This document shows positions 34,313 to 47,052 of a stretch of DNA of 64,000 nt, piece after piece. Each line of letters begins with the position of its first letter. The first letter of the stretch is position 1. This DNA comes from Termitomyces sp. T153 (lineage: Eukaryota; Basidiomycota; Agaricomycetes; Agaricales; Lyophyllaceae), in NCBI GenBank assembly GCA_018296165.2, contig JACKQL020000010.1:310001-374000 (forward strand), given 5' to 3'. A program made the position numbers and the translations under genes. The notes under the pieces were generated by a model, which was given only the letters and a program-made list of their open reading frames with translations, was not told where the DNA came from and made no database searches.

Positions 34313-36630
34313 TCACCGCCCCGCAACACCGCTCTGGACACCCACACCCACACCCAAGCCCAACCCCGACGGGGCGCCTGCGCCCTGTCCCTGTCCCTGC
34401 CCCAACACACCTCTCCCATTCCCATTAACCATCCCCACGCCCATCCCCCCACTGCCCACACCCATCCCTCCATTCCCAACTCCCAGACTCCCAATACCAC
34501 CGAGACCACTCACGCTCCCTACCCCCACGCCCCTCGCACTCCCGCTCCTCGGCCTGCCGCTTCCCGCCCAACCACCTAGCCCCATCCCCCCAAACCCATA
34601 CCCAAGCGGCGCGCTATCGCTCCTCGCGCGGCTCGGACGGCGCGGGAGCGGCTGGCCGGGCGAAGAGAGCGACGGGGGCGGTACGATGGGCGGAATAGAC
34701 GGGAGATCAGAGTGCGCAGAGTTAGGCGCGGACCCGTGCGCGTGCGCGTGCATGCCTGCGTGTGTGTGCGTGTGTGTGTGCGGATGGGAGTGGGAGTGTG
34801 GATGCGGATGTGAGTGGTGCGGGAGAGGATGCAAGTCGTCGTCGGTGGATATGCGGGGCCGTTTGGTGGATATGCGGGATGGGGCGTCGGGCTCGTCGTA
34901 TAGATCCATTGTGGAGGAGCCGGGGGACGCGGGGAGCGGCGAGGCGTCGCCTCGGAGGTATGATACGTGCTGGAAGGAGTGTTGGCGCGAGAGTGGGGGA
35001 GCCCCAGGGCCGCCGGTGGGCGTGCTGGAACTTTGCTGTTGTGCTTGAGCTTGCTGTGATTGCTGGGGCGCAGAAAAATCAGGCTGGGTTGGACTGTTGC
35101 TGTTTGGACTATGCATTGTATGTAGGGACCCCATATGGACATTATTCATGCTCAACGGCGGTGGCGCGAAGCGGGCTGGTGCGCCTGAGGATGCGCTGCC
35201 AGACTGTGCGCCGGGGGAGGTAACGTAAATGTTTGGGTTGTCAGCCACGTCGACTAGGTCATGTGGGAAGGGCGATACTGGGTATGGTTAGCGGGAGGTA
35301 AAGCTAACAACTAACAAAAAACACGTACATCCGCCCATGCGACTGCCAACGAGCTCCCAAAGTCTCTGGAGGGCTGTGGCGAGACGGTCTGTGCGTTTGC
35401 GCTCGAGATTGAGCTGTTCCCAGACCCTTCTGTTCTCGTCGCGCATTGCGCCAAGCTGGGCCGCCACCTGGATCACACGTCAGCGGAGGATGCCAAAAAA
35501 GGAAAGAGAAGGCGGGAGGAGAGAGGGCAGAAGGGATGACATGATCGATCAGAAGAGGCGATCGGGGCAGGACGCGTTCGCGTTGGGCGATCGGGGGAAG
35601 CAACGCGGGACTGACTAGTACGCACCTCGCCAGGAAGCTCCACGCGGTGCTTGATAGCAGGGTCAGGCTCTAGCGCCTTGCGTTTGATCTCGTCGAGCAG
35701 GTCCGGGCGGCCCCGGAGGAATTTGTGGTGCGAAAACTCCCAGGTCTGCGCATCTGTAGATGTGCGTTGGGCACGCGGTGTCTGTGAACGCAATTTAGGC
35801 CAAAAAAAAAGACACGAAGCAAAGGCGCGGACCCGGTTGATTTTGTGGAAGCCGTACATGTTTAGCTGGCGCACGAAGCTTGAGAACTGGGTGGAGATTA
35901 GTGTCACTTACGCGGGGTAGACGTGCGTGCACATACGTTGTTGTGCTTGAAATGCGAGCCGAGGATGCTACGGCTGAACTCGCCGACATTGGAGACGACA
36001 AACGAGGTGCCGAGCTCGGTCCACGCGATGTAATGAGCAGACTTGGCGTCGCTGATCATCCTAGGAGGAAATTAGCATCGAACGTTGGTCGCGCGGAAAG
36101 ACGCACTGATACAGCTTTGTGACAAAGTTGTTGGTGGCGAGGGGCTTGCCGAGGACGTTCATGCTGGCACCGACGGCGCCCATGGAGACATTGCTGTCTG
36201 TTTCGGGGCCCGAGGTGCCGTCGCTGCCGTCGACAGGACTGCCGTTGGCAGTGCCGGCCGCACTGGTGGTGTAGCGGATGTCCATGTCGGACGCGAGCTC
36301 CATGGGGGCATCGCGTGCCTCGTCGTACAGGAGATCGTCTTCCTCCAGGACGGGGGTGGAGCGCTTGCGGGGGGAGTCTGGGTCGGGGCCGGGGGTGCGG
36401 TGGTCGTCGTAGGAGGGGTCGAACTGGTAGGGGTAGACGGAGGGGCTGACGGGGGTGGAGGGGGAGATGGCGGGTGCGGGGGACGGGCAGGGCGGGGAGG
36501 CGACGGAGAGGGACGAGAGGTTGAGGGAGAGGGACGAGGCGGGGGTGCGGTCGGTGCGGGCGTAGAAGGAGTTGTAGTCGGGGAGGAGATGGTTGGGCCA
36601 CTGCTGGCGCTGAGGATAGTCGCTGTTCAT
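34313..36630 (-). CDS. HSF-type DNA-binding transcription factor
   Basis: Model (minus): 36107-36630, 35937-36060, 35833-35886, 35626-35781, 35329-35467, 34313-35277 (1962 nt, 653 aa). A Ser/Pro-rich N terminus of about 150 residues precedes the HSF DNA-binding domain, which spans the first four exons: [54 protein letters not shown] and [29 protein letters not shown] is the recognition-helix signature. A coiled-coil-like segment follows ([19 protein letters not shown]) as in HSF oligomerisation regions. The C terminus is His-rich and then Gly/Val/Met-rich. Fungal relatives are Hsf1, Sfl1, Mga1 and Skn7; no receiver domain is seen, so not Skn7. The donor at 35832 reads GTCCGC, which is unusual but required by the domain. 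ATG 36630 has a good context; an upstream in-frame ATG exists at 36744. Confidence 0.88.
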
Positions 36631-39600
36631 GGCTGCGTTCCACACCCCGACGCTGAAATTTACATATCGACTGATCTCAGATCCAATCTCAACGTAATCT
36701 CCTCCTCGTGCCCTTGCCAAGCCCATGTCACTGTCACCCGTCACTCCCCGTCGGCCAAGCCCGCCCGCCGGCCCATGCTTCTTGCCTGCTTCCGGTCCGA
36801 GTACGCCACCGTCGCGACCAATCCAACGTGGTAAACTCTAATCATAACCATGACCGTAAGCCCCCATCGCCCGCCCGGGTCGATCCCGCAATAGGATTAG
36901 ACCAGCCTACTTACGCTCCCGCAAAAACCGGACAGGAACCATTACTGAAGCTACTCTGACCCCCCCAACAGCTAAAAACCACCGACTCGGACCACGTAAA
37001 CAAGTCCCAAGTCCCAAGTACTCGACAAAATCTAAAACCCGAGGTGATACACCCCCACCATAATTATTGCCGGCCCCTCCTGCCCTGTCCCTCGAGTCCC
37101 TTTGGGTATCAACCCAGCTATCCGCGTACTGTGCCGTCACATGTGCGGGGCTGGGATCGCGTGTGTGTATTAATAACTTGGGCACCGTAGATAGGGATAT
37201 CACATTAATATTAATATTCACACCTATCCCCGCCTCGCCCGGGACCGAGGCACAGAATCGCATGCATGCATGCATAGCATGTACATACTCGTATGTCGAG
37301 TCGAGGGAACGTCGTGGCTCGAGCTCCAGGCCTGCCGATCTACATACCCGTCTACGATGATCCCTGGGCTCTGTAGCACGACAAGCCACCTCAGTTCAGC
37401 ATTCAGCTCGGGGGACCCCAAGTGTCGACATACACATGGGTCAACGGCGTCATTCATAACGCCCCGGCACCATCGAAAGTTGGAGCCCACTCAGTCTTCA
37501 GGTTAATTTTTAGCACGGGGATGTTATATGTTTAAGTGACAGTGCGTATGTAATGTAGTGTAACGAGCGCGCTTGCTTGCGAGGTGTTGCTATTTGTGGA
37601 CCGTCAGCGAGGACACATTCCTAGTACTAGAGTCGGGACGACGCCGCGCAAGTATTTTCTTTTTCGATTCAGGGTTTTGAAGACAAGTTGGCTGGGTTTA
37701 TGTTCAAGTTTCATTGAAACGTGGACGACGGGTAACGGGTAGCTAGACGCCCGACTCTGAGTAGTAAGTAGTACCAGTTGTTCCTCCGCCGCGTGAACAC
37801 ATCAGCTGTGATGATTATGCCCGTTGAATACATGGTCCGGCGCGGGGTACGGGAACGATACATGTATATACATAGAACTGAAATTTTATCGTAGGGGTGT
37901 AACTTACGGATATGGCCCGGGTTCTCGGACAGCAGCGCTAGTATAGGCCGTATTTGGCCACGCTTTTTAGACTCGCGTTGTTTTTAGCTGTGCGCCGCAG
38001 GGATGATTAGGGGGAATAGTAATAGCAACTTGGTGACAGGATGCAGGATCCGTGTGTATTTTTGTCCTTGTCTTTGCGAGCCCAAGCCGAATCTATTGGT
38101 CTGGTGAAAGTGAGAGTCATTGGGATATCACAGTGAATTTGTTTTTGTTTCGCATGAATCCGCGATGAGAGTGTCAAGAGCAGATCAAAGTCGTGAACCA
38201 TGGTGTGCAAGTGTGCGTACTGAAAGTTTTCGTGTACAGCTTCTCTGTAGCTGTAACTGCAATTGATCCGTGCGTGTATTTGGACACGGAAGCAATTCCT
38301 CCCAAAGTCCGTCGTGTTTTTTTTTTACTTGTCGTGTGCCAGGGGCCCGAGGGAGAACTTGGCCTCAAGAAAAAAAAAGTTTTAAGGGACTCGTACAGCG
38401 TGCCTGGAAGGAAGTTGGCAGACGCGCGCTGCCGGAGGGTACAAAGACACACGAAATATCAAAAAACAAAAAAAAACTGTTCCGTAAAAAAGACGCTTAC
38501 CCTGATCAAGTCTCTATTTTCCCTGGATCTATCAATCATAGATAGAAACAAGCAGGCACAGCATGTCATTGTCAGTTGTCAGGGCCCAAGGTACGATGTC
38601 ATGATATGGGATATTCATAAGCCAGTTCGGCGCTCTTCGAGCGCTCGACACGGAAGTAAAATAAATATAACATCTACGGGTGCGCCTGCCTCGGCCGCGC
38701 CACAGGAAAAAGAACCCTCCTTGATTCCGCATTCTGTCATTTGTCATTCGATATTGTCATTGATGTATCGTAGTCTCCCGTGAGAACCTGCCGGCGATCC
38801 GTGACCACCGAGAGGCCGACGCAATCACTTTTCAAGCGCATACTGCCGTACGATTTGGGTGTCCTCCACGAGCCAACGGTCCGCACCCCGAGAGATCACC
38901 CGCGAAGTGGCGCGTATTCTCCCGCCCCTCGTGAGATATACTCGAAAGTACCGACTCGGACTCGCGTCATAACCATGGGTGGAGGTAACGTACAAGCGCT
39001 CAGACTAGCCTGGTTAAGAATCATTCCCAATCTTCGTTCAGTCAAACTTTCAAGGATCTAACGACGCTTGTGCTAAGTAGCCACGAAGGCAGTTTTCAAC
39101 CAGACTCCGTCCGAGATGCCGGGTGGAATGCCGTATACATAGACAAAGGGTAGTCTCCTAAAGGATATAGGATATGAACTTGATTAGTACATCGTGGAAT
39201 GATAGACGTGACGTAACTCATGGAGGCTTCGTGTGCAGATACGATTTGTTCAAACTTGACAGGGATGCGCATATCACAAACTCGTACGGATCTGCGTGGC
39301 GAGGTCAGGTGTCTGACATGCTGCAGTCGTTCCTAATTACGCATTCACAACCTAATTCTTAAACCGCACATCCTGGCTTCAACATGTAAGGATGTCAAAA
39401 TATCTGCCATCAAATGCCGACAGCTCGATTCTACGTGACCCGCCATTCGGCTTGATTCACGGCATGAACGGACACGTGAATCCCAGCCAGTTGGACGTTA
39501 TCAAAATGATAACAACGATCGGCGTCATGAAGGCTTCCCGCGTCCGCCAATTGATTTGCACGCTACCAAACGCCTCGTGCGCTCAGGAGCACATGGCCGG

Positions 39601-40709
39601 GGACGACATGTATCGAATGTACAGTTTTGTCGTGATAGCCTTGATTTAAGGTTTGGAACGTGAGCCGCGGAGAAGACGTCTGTACAGTCGATCAGTCATG
39701 AGAAAGTTCAGCTGGGGGTTAGGAGGGGTAAGCTTTTTTGCCGGAATGGCGTATTTCACATGATGAAGATGGGGATCTTTCGTCAACTGAACAAGAAATG
39801 AAATGGAGAGGGGATGCGAGGTATCGGCAGAGTGTCTGTCCTGGTCGAGTCTGGTCACATGAAAATTATCGCGCGGATAACATCGGCTACGGCAAGCGGG
39901 AAAAAATATGAAGGTACGGTCGTGTGTAAACAAGACAAAGGGAAGCGAATTCTTCGCGAAGAAACGTGGTTAAGTTACAAGGCACTGAGATGACCTTCTA
40001 CCGCGTTCGTTGAACATGCAAGACGCATGGATTCACGTCATGTTGTAATCTGGGGAATCAGGGTTGCAGGGATATTGTGAAAACAGGTCGAGATGAGACT
40101 CGAGGATCTACTATATGTAGACGCACCCTAAAAATGAATGATGTGGAGGCGAAGCGTCTACATGTTACGGCAGATCCGGGTGAACTTGCAACCAATGGGT
40201 CTATGGACAGAAGCGTATACGTTTACGCATCATTTTACGACCATGAGGAGCTTGTAGGAGGTGGTGCCATCCAGGCCTTTGGGTCAGGAGTTTCTAAACA
40301 AAAGAAGACCTCGGCTGACTTTACTTTCATCATGCGTAGAGGGTGTGAGCACAAGAAGAAATGCTATAACAAATTTTCCAACGCTTATCCGCCGAATGAT
40401 GGGCAATTACGCTTTGAGTGGTGTTAGTGCGAGACTGTTTCGTCCTGGGAGCTATTTGCAAAATTTAAAGAGTCGAGGTCTATTATTCGGTGCGTTGATA
40501 GCCAAAGGATAAGCCATTCGCAGGCTATAGGGCTGAATAAGATATTACTTCCATCACGAGAATGTATATGATGAAAAGAGGGGTGAAAAAGCTTATGCAA
40601 AGCCCGAGAAAAAAACTATCGCCAAAGTAACCTCAGCCAAAGAAAGTTAAGAGTAACATTCAGCTCGTTCGAGACAGCGAGTACATATAACGTTCACCTT
40701 AATCGTTGA
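36631..40709. other. 4-kb gene-poor stretch
   Basis: Promoter side of the HSF-type gene, followed by sequence with only short frames. A short palindromic gcatgcatgcatgc tract lies at about 37260-37275. I see no gene I can support; the frame at 38193-38783 has no family features. Confidence 0.45.
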
Positions 40710-41668
40710 CTAGCTCGAGCTCCTCATGCGATTAAGAACAACGGACAGGGTCTCCTCACTCGGAACACATTTTTTGAGCCGATCATAGTTATACCAGACC
40801 AAGACCTCGCTCGAAGTAGCAACAATAGTTTGCTGCGAGACAGAGTAAGCAGATGCTGTGACGTTTAACACGGCAGGGTCACTGTCGATGTTTGAATCTG
40901 AAGAAGGGTCTTTAGGTCGATAGCCGATGAGGAGCTGCAAAGGGTCGAAACTATGAGTACTACCATGGTGCACGTCAATGCAAGGGCGCACGGTATCAGG
41001 GAATGTCACTGGTCGGCGGAATCGGACCTCTATTGACTTGAGAATTAGGGAGACGCCTTGTCCTTTGATCATTGCCTCTGCTTTTGTCTGTCCTCCAAGC
41101 TCGTGTCCAATGGACAATACCCACTTCATCCGGCTCTATTCAAGTATGTTAATAACAAAATATGTACTATACGGCCCGAAACTGACAGATTCGAAGAAAC
41201 GCACTAATGATCATAGCGTGTCATAAGGCATGGAATATTGAAGGAAGCACGCATCATACTGTACCGGACGTTGTTTACGTGCCTACGAGGGACGTGAGCG
41301 GGTAAGTATAACGAATAAAAAATCACACACTGGAACGCGTCCTGGTCCCCCCAAACGATCCGTTGCTCCCAAAAGGACGCCGGGTCAAAACCTGCCTCTG
41401 TTAGTTTCTGTGCAGCTGCCTTTAATGGATCTACATCTTCCGTATCAGACGGAGGATCGGGCGATGAGGGTCCCTGAGTCCCTGGAGGAATATGAAATGG
41501 TGACGAGGGGTCTCGAAACGCAGCTTGAAGTGCCTTCCAAGTTTAGCAGGAGTCAGAGCAGGAATCGCTGGTGGAAACGAAAGGGCTGACACCGATTGTA
41601 TTATGCCGCTTCTGAATGACATTGAAAGCTGGCATGATGGTCCTCTGACGACACCAAAGCAGCTGCAT
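40710..41668 (-). CDS. Hotdog-fold thioesterase (4HBT-like)
   Basis: Model (minus): 41591-41668, 41331-41533, 41260-41282, 41187-41203, 40710-41135 (747 nt, 248 aa), with introns of 57, 48, 56 and 51 bp. Splicing yields RIVWGDQDAFQHVNNVRYM then RFFESSRMKWVLSIGHELG. The D-x-x-x-H-x-N-N-x-x-Y pattern followed by FFE is the active-site region of 4-hydroxybenzoyl-CoA-type thioesterases. The C-terminal half has the strand pattern SLILKSIEVRFRRPVTFPD and VLVWYNYDRLK. The N terminus (MQLLWCRQRTIMPAFNVIQK) is Arg-containing and lacks acid residues, which would suit mitochondrial import; that is inference. The substrate is unknown, but acyl-CoA is likely. Exons 3 and 4 are only 23 and 17 nt. Confidence 0.87.
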
Positions 41669-42689
41669 GGCTCAAACAAGTAAGGATAGAGATTGAGCAA
41701 AATGTTGAGATGAACCGTGTCCTATGCGTCGGCCGGGATCGGCATCATGATGGAATGTTCGTTCACAACAGCGCCAAACCAAGGGGCTAAGAAGGTCAAT
41801 TTTTCTGAGGTGATGCATGATGCATAAATTTGTATCTCCCTGGCCAATCTCCTCAGTACGACCCATTTTTCTAACTTCTTGACAACTCCATTCTTCAGAA
41901 CGACACTGACATTCAAGTTGTCTGTGTCTTTCCCCTTCGAAGAATACTCCCAGATAATTGGTCGCTCTCGAAGAACTTTTGCTGCATACTAATGTTATGC
42001 GCAGCCAGCTTCAACTTCATCGCTCGGATTTGCCCTTCCTGTGAACATCATCCATCCAATTTACGAGGTGAAATGTTGGACTACATCTGATAGCTTCCTT
42101 CCAATCCCTTCCTGTCCCCTTTCTGCACCAGGAAGTAGATACGAACCTACATCGTGAGTTTTAGTCAGGCCCTTCGGCGTCGTTGGAAGCGGAAAACGCG
42201 GTCACGTGATTTAACCACTCCTTTTGCTACTCATTCAGACTAAACGCGTTCTCGCGCTCTTGAGGCCGACTTCGGCACCTATCGAGCGGGACAAACCTCG
42301 AGAAATGTACGTATCAATGGTTACTCAACTGACAATGATAGACTATATCTTCCTACTGCTATGCGCGTCAGTTTGCGATGACTACTGAAGCTTGGGGTGT
42401 TGGATAGTCGTCGCGCAGGCTGACCCAAAGTCAAAAGACCCGATCGATCGTCACGAACCAAAGCGAAGCAAATATCCAGAATCCTATAAGAACCCCTCGC
42501 GCTTGAGGTGATCCCCCATTCCTTTCTTTTCTTCTTACCTTCATCTGATCCTGGTGATCATTCTTCTTCGCCTTTTTCAACTTCAAACCTCTTTACATTT
42601 TCTTGATCCACACACTACCACACACAGACTTCGTCCATTACTCACGCTCCACGCATATATTATCCCTTAATTATCACTGTTCGTTCATC
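41669..42689. other. Intergenic between thioesterase and secreted-protein gene
   Basis: A minus-strand frame at 41722-41916 (phrase VVLKNGVVKKLEKWVVLRRL) looks somewhat protein-like but connects to no exon I can define. The region 42490-42689 is C/T-rich, as in strong fungal promoters and 5' leaders, and precedes the secreted-protein gene. Confidence 0.4.
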
Positions 42690-44333
42690 ATGGTTGCCCT
42701 CTCACCCCGCTTTGCTGTCCTCGCTGCCTTCGTCTCTCTCGTCTCCCTCTCAACTTCGCCTCTTCTCGTCGGTGCTGCCGTTATCCCTCGAGCTGAGGAG
42801 AATGCGAACACAGCGGTTTGTCTCATCGATTGATGAGTGTCCGACCACTCATCAATTATTTAGCGTTTCTTCGACTCCGCTCGCCTGCAGAGCGTATTCC
42901 GTCTTTCCCAAACCAAGGCTATGAGGCGCCATGACGAATGCTCCAGAGACCCATGTCCATCTCTCTGCGATCATCTGTTGCGCGCAGAGATCTTGTTGAA
43001 GCGGGCTCAGCCATCTCACCTTTGGTCGGTGAGCAAGCAAGGAGAGTCCTACGCCGTATCACATAGCTTGAAGCACTCGCGGTCGCACAATCACCCGAGG
43101 TACATCGAAGGGCGAGAGGAGGTGCGGGGAAAGGAGGGTCTCGTCAAAGTTCTCGTACGTCTTCATGAATCAGCCCATTGTCTCTCTTGACCAATGCCTC
43201 CTTCCTAGACCCCTGAGGGGAAGGAGTTAGCTTCTCTCGTGGTGAATGAGAAGCAGAATACACAGCAGTCGTACCCAATAGAGGCTCTGCAGGAGAAGGG
43301 CACTACCTTCTTGCTCGTGGACGATTCTGCAGGATCTGTGACGGTTCGAGCTTCTGAGCCCGGCCATGACGTAACCCATGACGAAATCCATGACAAAACC
43401 CTGGACTGGTGGTGCATGAGCCATCGCGCGACGTATCTCACGCTCGTTCGCTGCGACCCGTCTGAGAAGTCCCAGAAGTTTGACCACGACGCAAAAACTG
43501 GTGGCCTCTCACCAAAAGCCGATACACAGCAGACTGGCAGTGCCCAGAGCGTTCTAAGTAGAGACGGAAAAGATCAAGGGGCACCGGTAATTCTCAGGTT
43601 CGAGCCTAAAGCTAAGGAATCTCAGGACGCGGCTAACGCGGCTGACGTCTCTGCTGATGACCCTCCTACGGCGACCACGACAAAAACGGTGACTGTGACA
43701 AATACCCCTGCGGCATCTGTCTCTACGGCGTCCACTGCTGCCACTGGCACACCAAACGTGAACGCGTCATCTAGTTCGACTCCGACCACCGACAGAGCGG
43801 TACCTACTGCTGCAGCACCGAGCGTGAACGCGTCGACTCCAGTCACTAATGCAGCTGGACCCACTGGGGGAGCAACTGGTACTGCCGGTACGACTTCGAC
43901 CACTAACGGAGCTGCACCCACTGCTGGAGCCGCTGGTACTACTGGAGCTGCTGGTACTGCTGGAGCTGCTGGTGTTCTTGAAGTCGAGGTCGTGCAAGCC
44001 TCGAGCACTCCGTCCGCTATAGCTAGCAATGACGCTACGGCAACAACTACGCCCACTATGAACCCGCAAGCGATCGCCTCAAGCATTGCCAATCCTTCTG
44101 CCACCCCTGTCAGTGGTACTCCCACCAATGGTACTCTCGCCAATGGTACCCCCGCCAGCGGTACTCCTTCCAATGGAACTCTTGCCAGTGGTACTCCTGC
44201 CAGTGGTACTCCTGCCAATGGTACTCCTGCCAGTGGTACTCCCGCCAATGGTACTCCCGCCAATGGTACTCCCGCCAGTGGTACTCCTGCCAATGGTACT
44301 CCTGCCGTTGCTTCGTCCTCTTGGGATATTTAG
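42690..44333 (+). CDS. Secreted protein with Thr/Ala/Gly-rich, sequon-bearing tail
   Basis: Model: exons 42690-42815, 42891-43154, 43209-44333 (1515 nt, 504 aa), introns 75 and 54 bp. The first 30 residues form a clear signal peptide (PRFAVLAAFVSLVSLSTSPL, ending near VGAA). A Cys-containing basic segment follows (CSRDPCPSLCDHLL), then a charged region (TFLLVDDSAGSV, DWWCMSHRATYLTLVRC), and a long tail of Thr, Ala, Ser and Gly. The tail ends in about 13 units of the type GTPAN/GTPAS. Where a unit ends in Asn, the junction makes an Asn-Gly-Thr glycosylation sequon. This looks like an extracellular or wall-associated glycoprotein; no enzymatic domain is recognised. No GPI signal is evident, since the end is SSSWDI. 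Confidence 0.8.
44114..44312. repeat. 15-bp coding minisatellite
   Basis: About 13 units of the form ggtactcc(c/t)gcca(a/g)(t/c)g in frame with the secreted-protein gene, giving five-residue repeats GTPAN, GTPAS, GTLAN or GTPSN. Confidence 0.9.
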
Positions 44334-45382
44334 TGCCGAGCACGAGAGCGGTGAGAATGGGACAATCTGAGTGGTTCTGAGTCTTTAGACGCGGTTAGAT
44401 AGTGTAGCCCTAATGTAGTTCAATATGGATCGTCAATTTCGATTGATTTCGGAATCATGAGTTCAATGCTAGTCATCAGTTTGCGATTGTGTCCATTCGC
44501 CCAAGATCATTCAAGTTATCAAACATCCAACCCAATCGCCTTGTCAGTGATTCGTGTCACGACAAGTTATAACCCAGTTGCCCTATCAGTAATTCGTACC
44601 AAGATAAGACCAATTAAAATTCGCAGCGTCTGGTTTCAAGATTATTGGATCGGTTATCACTCGAACCTAACGCTAACATCCGTAGCTAATTGTCCGTAGT
44701 CCACTAGGTTGTCAGCTGAGACTGTAGGTATAGTTGGGCTGGTCCCAGTAAGCGTACTCGTGGCCTCACGATCTCCGCCGCCCCGTCAAACTACTTCCTT
44801 CTTGGACATCTGTTGTGGTTATTCATATCTTCAAGCCGTGGATGTCTGGCAGGCGGCGCTTGTGCGTGTCTGATACATTAATTTTCGACCGCGCACATTT
44901 ACCTGACATTTCCCGGTTGTAAGTTTGCTCTTGTACTGGTCTAATCAGTTTCGACCTGTTCTCGTGTCTGGATTGTGTGGGCTGTACAGCATTCCAAAAT
45001 CAGAACTGCTGGATACCTTTCAATTATTCTTTTGTTTCATATACATACTCAACTCTTATGAAAATGATGCCGGACATAATAAATACTACGAGTCAAAATG
45101 CTTAGCTTTCCGCCTCAGTTGTTACCCGCTTATATCTCGGCACATAGATTGTATTGCATTCTTCGGTCACAGGTTGATGTCTGGTACTCAAGTCAGGAGG
45201 CATCGTAATTATAAGTACCACAAGCTGAGGCGCTACAGACCGGATGCGGAATTCGGAGGTGTCCGTGATTTTTTCAACCGGAGATAATCCGGATCATTCA
45301 CGCTGGACCTTGGTAGCTATACTTTCGAGTCAGCAAATTTCTACAGAGGCAAGCTTTCCTTACCTCTCCTGCCGGTGCGATC
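44334..45382. other. Intergenic, no supported gene
   Basis: Contains the 3' flank of the secreted-protein gene and the promoter of the pyridoxal kinase gene. No frame with family features. Confidence 0.5.
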
Positions 45383-46713
45383 ATGGGACCCTCTTTTGCA
45401 GAGCGTGTGTTGAGCATTCAATCTCATGTTGTCTACGGTTATGTTGGTGGCAAGGCGGCTGTTTTTCCGCTTCAATGCCTTGGCTACGATGTGGATGTAA
45501 GTAGGCATAGCAGCTGCTGTTGTCACAAGCTAAGTAGCTTCTAAGGTTGTGAACACAGTCCATTTCTCCAATCATTCAGGTGAGCTTTCGCTAGAGCCGG
45601 CTAATTGTGATTGATCGGGTTTTCTATATCTCAAGGGTATGGCCGATCTGGGGGCACAAAGGCAACAACGGCTGAACTGAATGCTATATTCGAAGGAATG
45701 GAGCTCAATGAACTGATGATACATACACGACTACTTACAGGTTCGTCCTATGCCCCTCTTCAACAGGGATCTTGAGTTTATCCTTCGGCAAAAGGTTACG
45801 TCCCTAGTGCAGAAGGTCTATCGGCAGTTGCAAACCTCGCACGTAAACTGAAGGGTGAAAGGCCTAACTTGATTTACCTCCTCGATCGTATGTATATCGC
45901 AGAGCTATCGTGAACGTAACTCAACGTTTGCCACTTGTAGCTGTATTGGGCGATGCTGGCCAGCTCTATGTAGCCGCAGATGTTATACCCATCTATCGTG
46001 AAATGCTTCCACTCGCTACCATCATATCTCCGAACTGGTTTGAAGTTGAGTAAGTCAAAAGAGAATTGTCTCGGTTGAAAATGACGGAATAATTTGAACC
46101 CAGGACGTTAACAGATACTAAACTGGAAGATCTACCGTCACTTCGCAAAGCAATATCCATCCTCCACGAGAAATACCACGTTCCCAATATCGTAATTTCT
46201 TCCATTCCACTGACGCCCTGGCTTTCTTTGGCTCTACCGTCAAAGATTGAGCATACGACTGATACAGACAAACTACTCTGTATTACATCTTCTTTCTCTC
46301 CTGATTCTGCTCAGGGACGACCGATCGTCTACGCCCAAAGCGTTCCTCTCATCCCCGGCTACTTCTCGGGTGTTGGTGACCTCTTCTCTGCCCTCCTGCT
46401 CGCGCACTTTCCTCATCCCACTATATCAAACACTGACTTTTCCTCGCCGGAATCAACCTCCATAGCACGTGCTGCAGCATATGCTCTCGCTACAACACAC
46501 CACATCTTGTGCCTTACTCACGCGCACGCAACCACATTGCCTGAGCATGAACGTTTATCAACGGATGATGAGGCAGACGTTGTGGAGCCTCTACGCAAGA
46601 CACGTCGTATGCGCGGTCGAGAGTTGAGAGTTATACAGGGGCAGGCGGCGATTCGTGGTGTCGGCGTGGATGTGAAGCCTTTGGTACTCTGGGACAGATT
46701 TTGGGACATCTAA
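45383..46713 (+). CDS. BUD16: Pyridoxal kinase
   Basis: Model: exons 45383-45496, 45546-45579, 45636-45740, 45795-45887, 45941-46049, 46104-46713 (1065 nt, 354 aa), with introns of 49-56 bp. The enzyme phosphorylates pyridoxal, pyridoxine or pyridoxamine with ATP in the cytosol to make vitamin B6 cofactor. The family marks are in order: [19 protein letters not shown] at the N terminus, [17 protein letters not shown] (substrate side), [26 protein letters not shown], and the GxGD nucleotide/catalytic motif in [16 protein letters not shown]. Length is slightly above the 300-330 usual for this family, owing to extra residues in the C-terminal part. The symbol is that of the yeast homologue and rests on similarity only. 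Confidence 0.93.
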
Positions 46714-47052
46714 TTATTTCATAGCTCTTTAGATACCTTGTAATTCAGTTAGAAAGGAGGGATTGCATCATGTATGTACACTTTTTGCTCAATACACTAG
46801 GAACGTTGGTAACATATGGCTTTCTTCCAGAGTCGTCGTTCATAGACATTTATTTTGGGAGGGGTTTCTTGCCGTCCACTGCAGCGTGTGATAGAATCGA
46901 GACGAGTCTTTAATCACTGTGACGCATCTGCATCATCAAGATCGTACGTGTTCATCGGCATTGGAGCAGGTTCTACCTCATTGAGTTTGAACACATTCAA
47001 GGTAAGCAAATATATATGGAATTTTTCTCTAGCGAACTAAGTCCGGTCTCGC

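Noticed and set aside
33819..35048. 409-codon plus-strand frame
   Set aside because: Antisense to the low-complexity C-terminal exon of the HSF-type gene; Pro/Cys-rich translation is the shadow of Gly/His-rich codons.
38193..38783. 196-codon plus-strand frame
   Set aside because: Homopolymer-rich, no family features; the neighbourhood looks intergenic.
43622..44293. 223-codon minus-strand frame with GVPLA repeats
   Set aside because: Antisense reading of the Thr/Ala tail and minisatellite of the secreted-protein gene.
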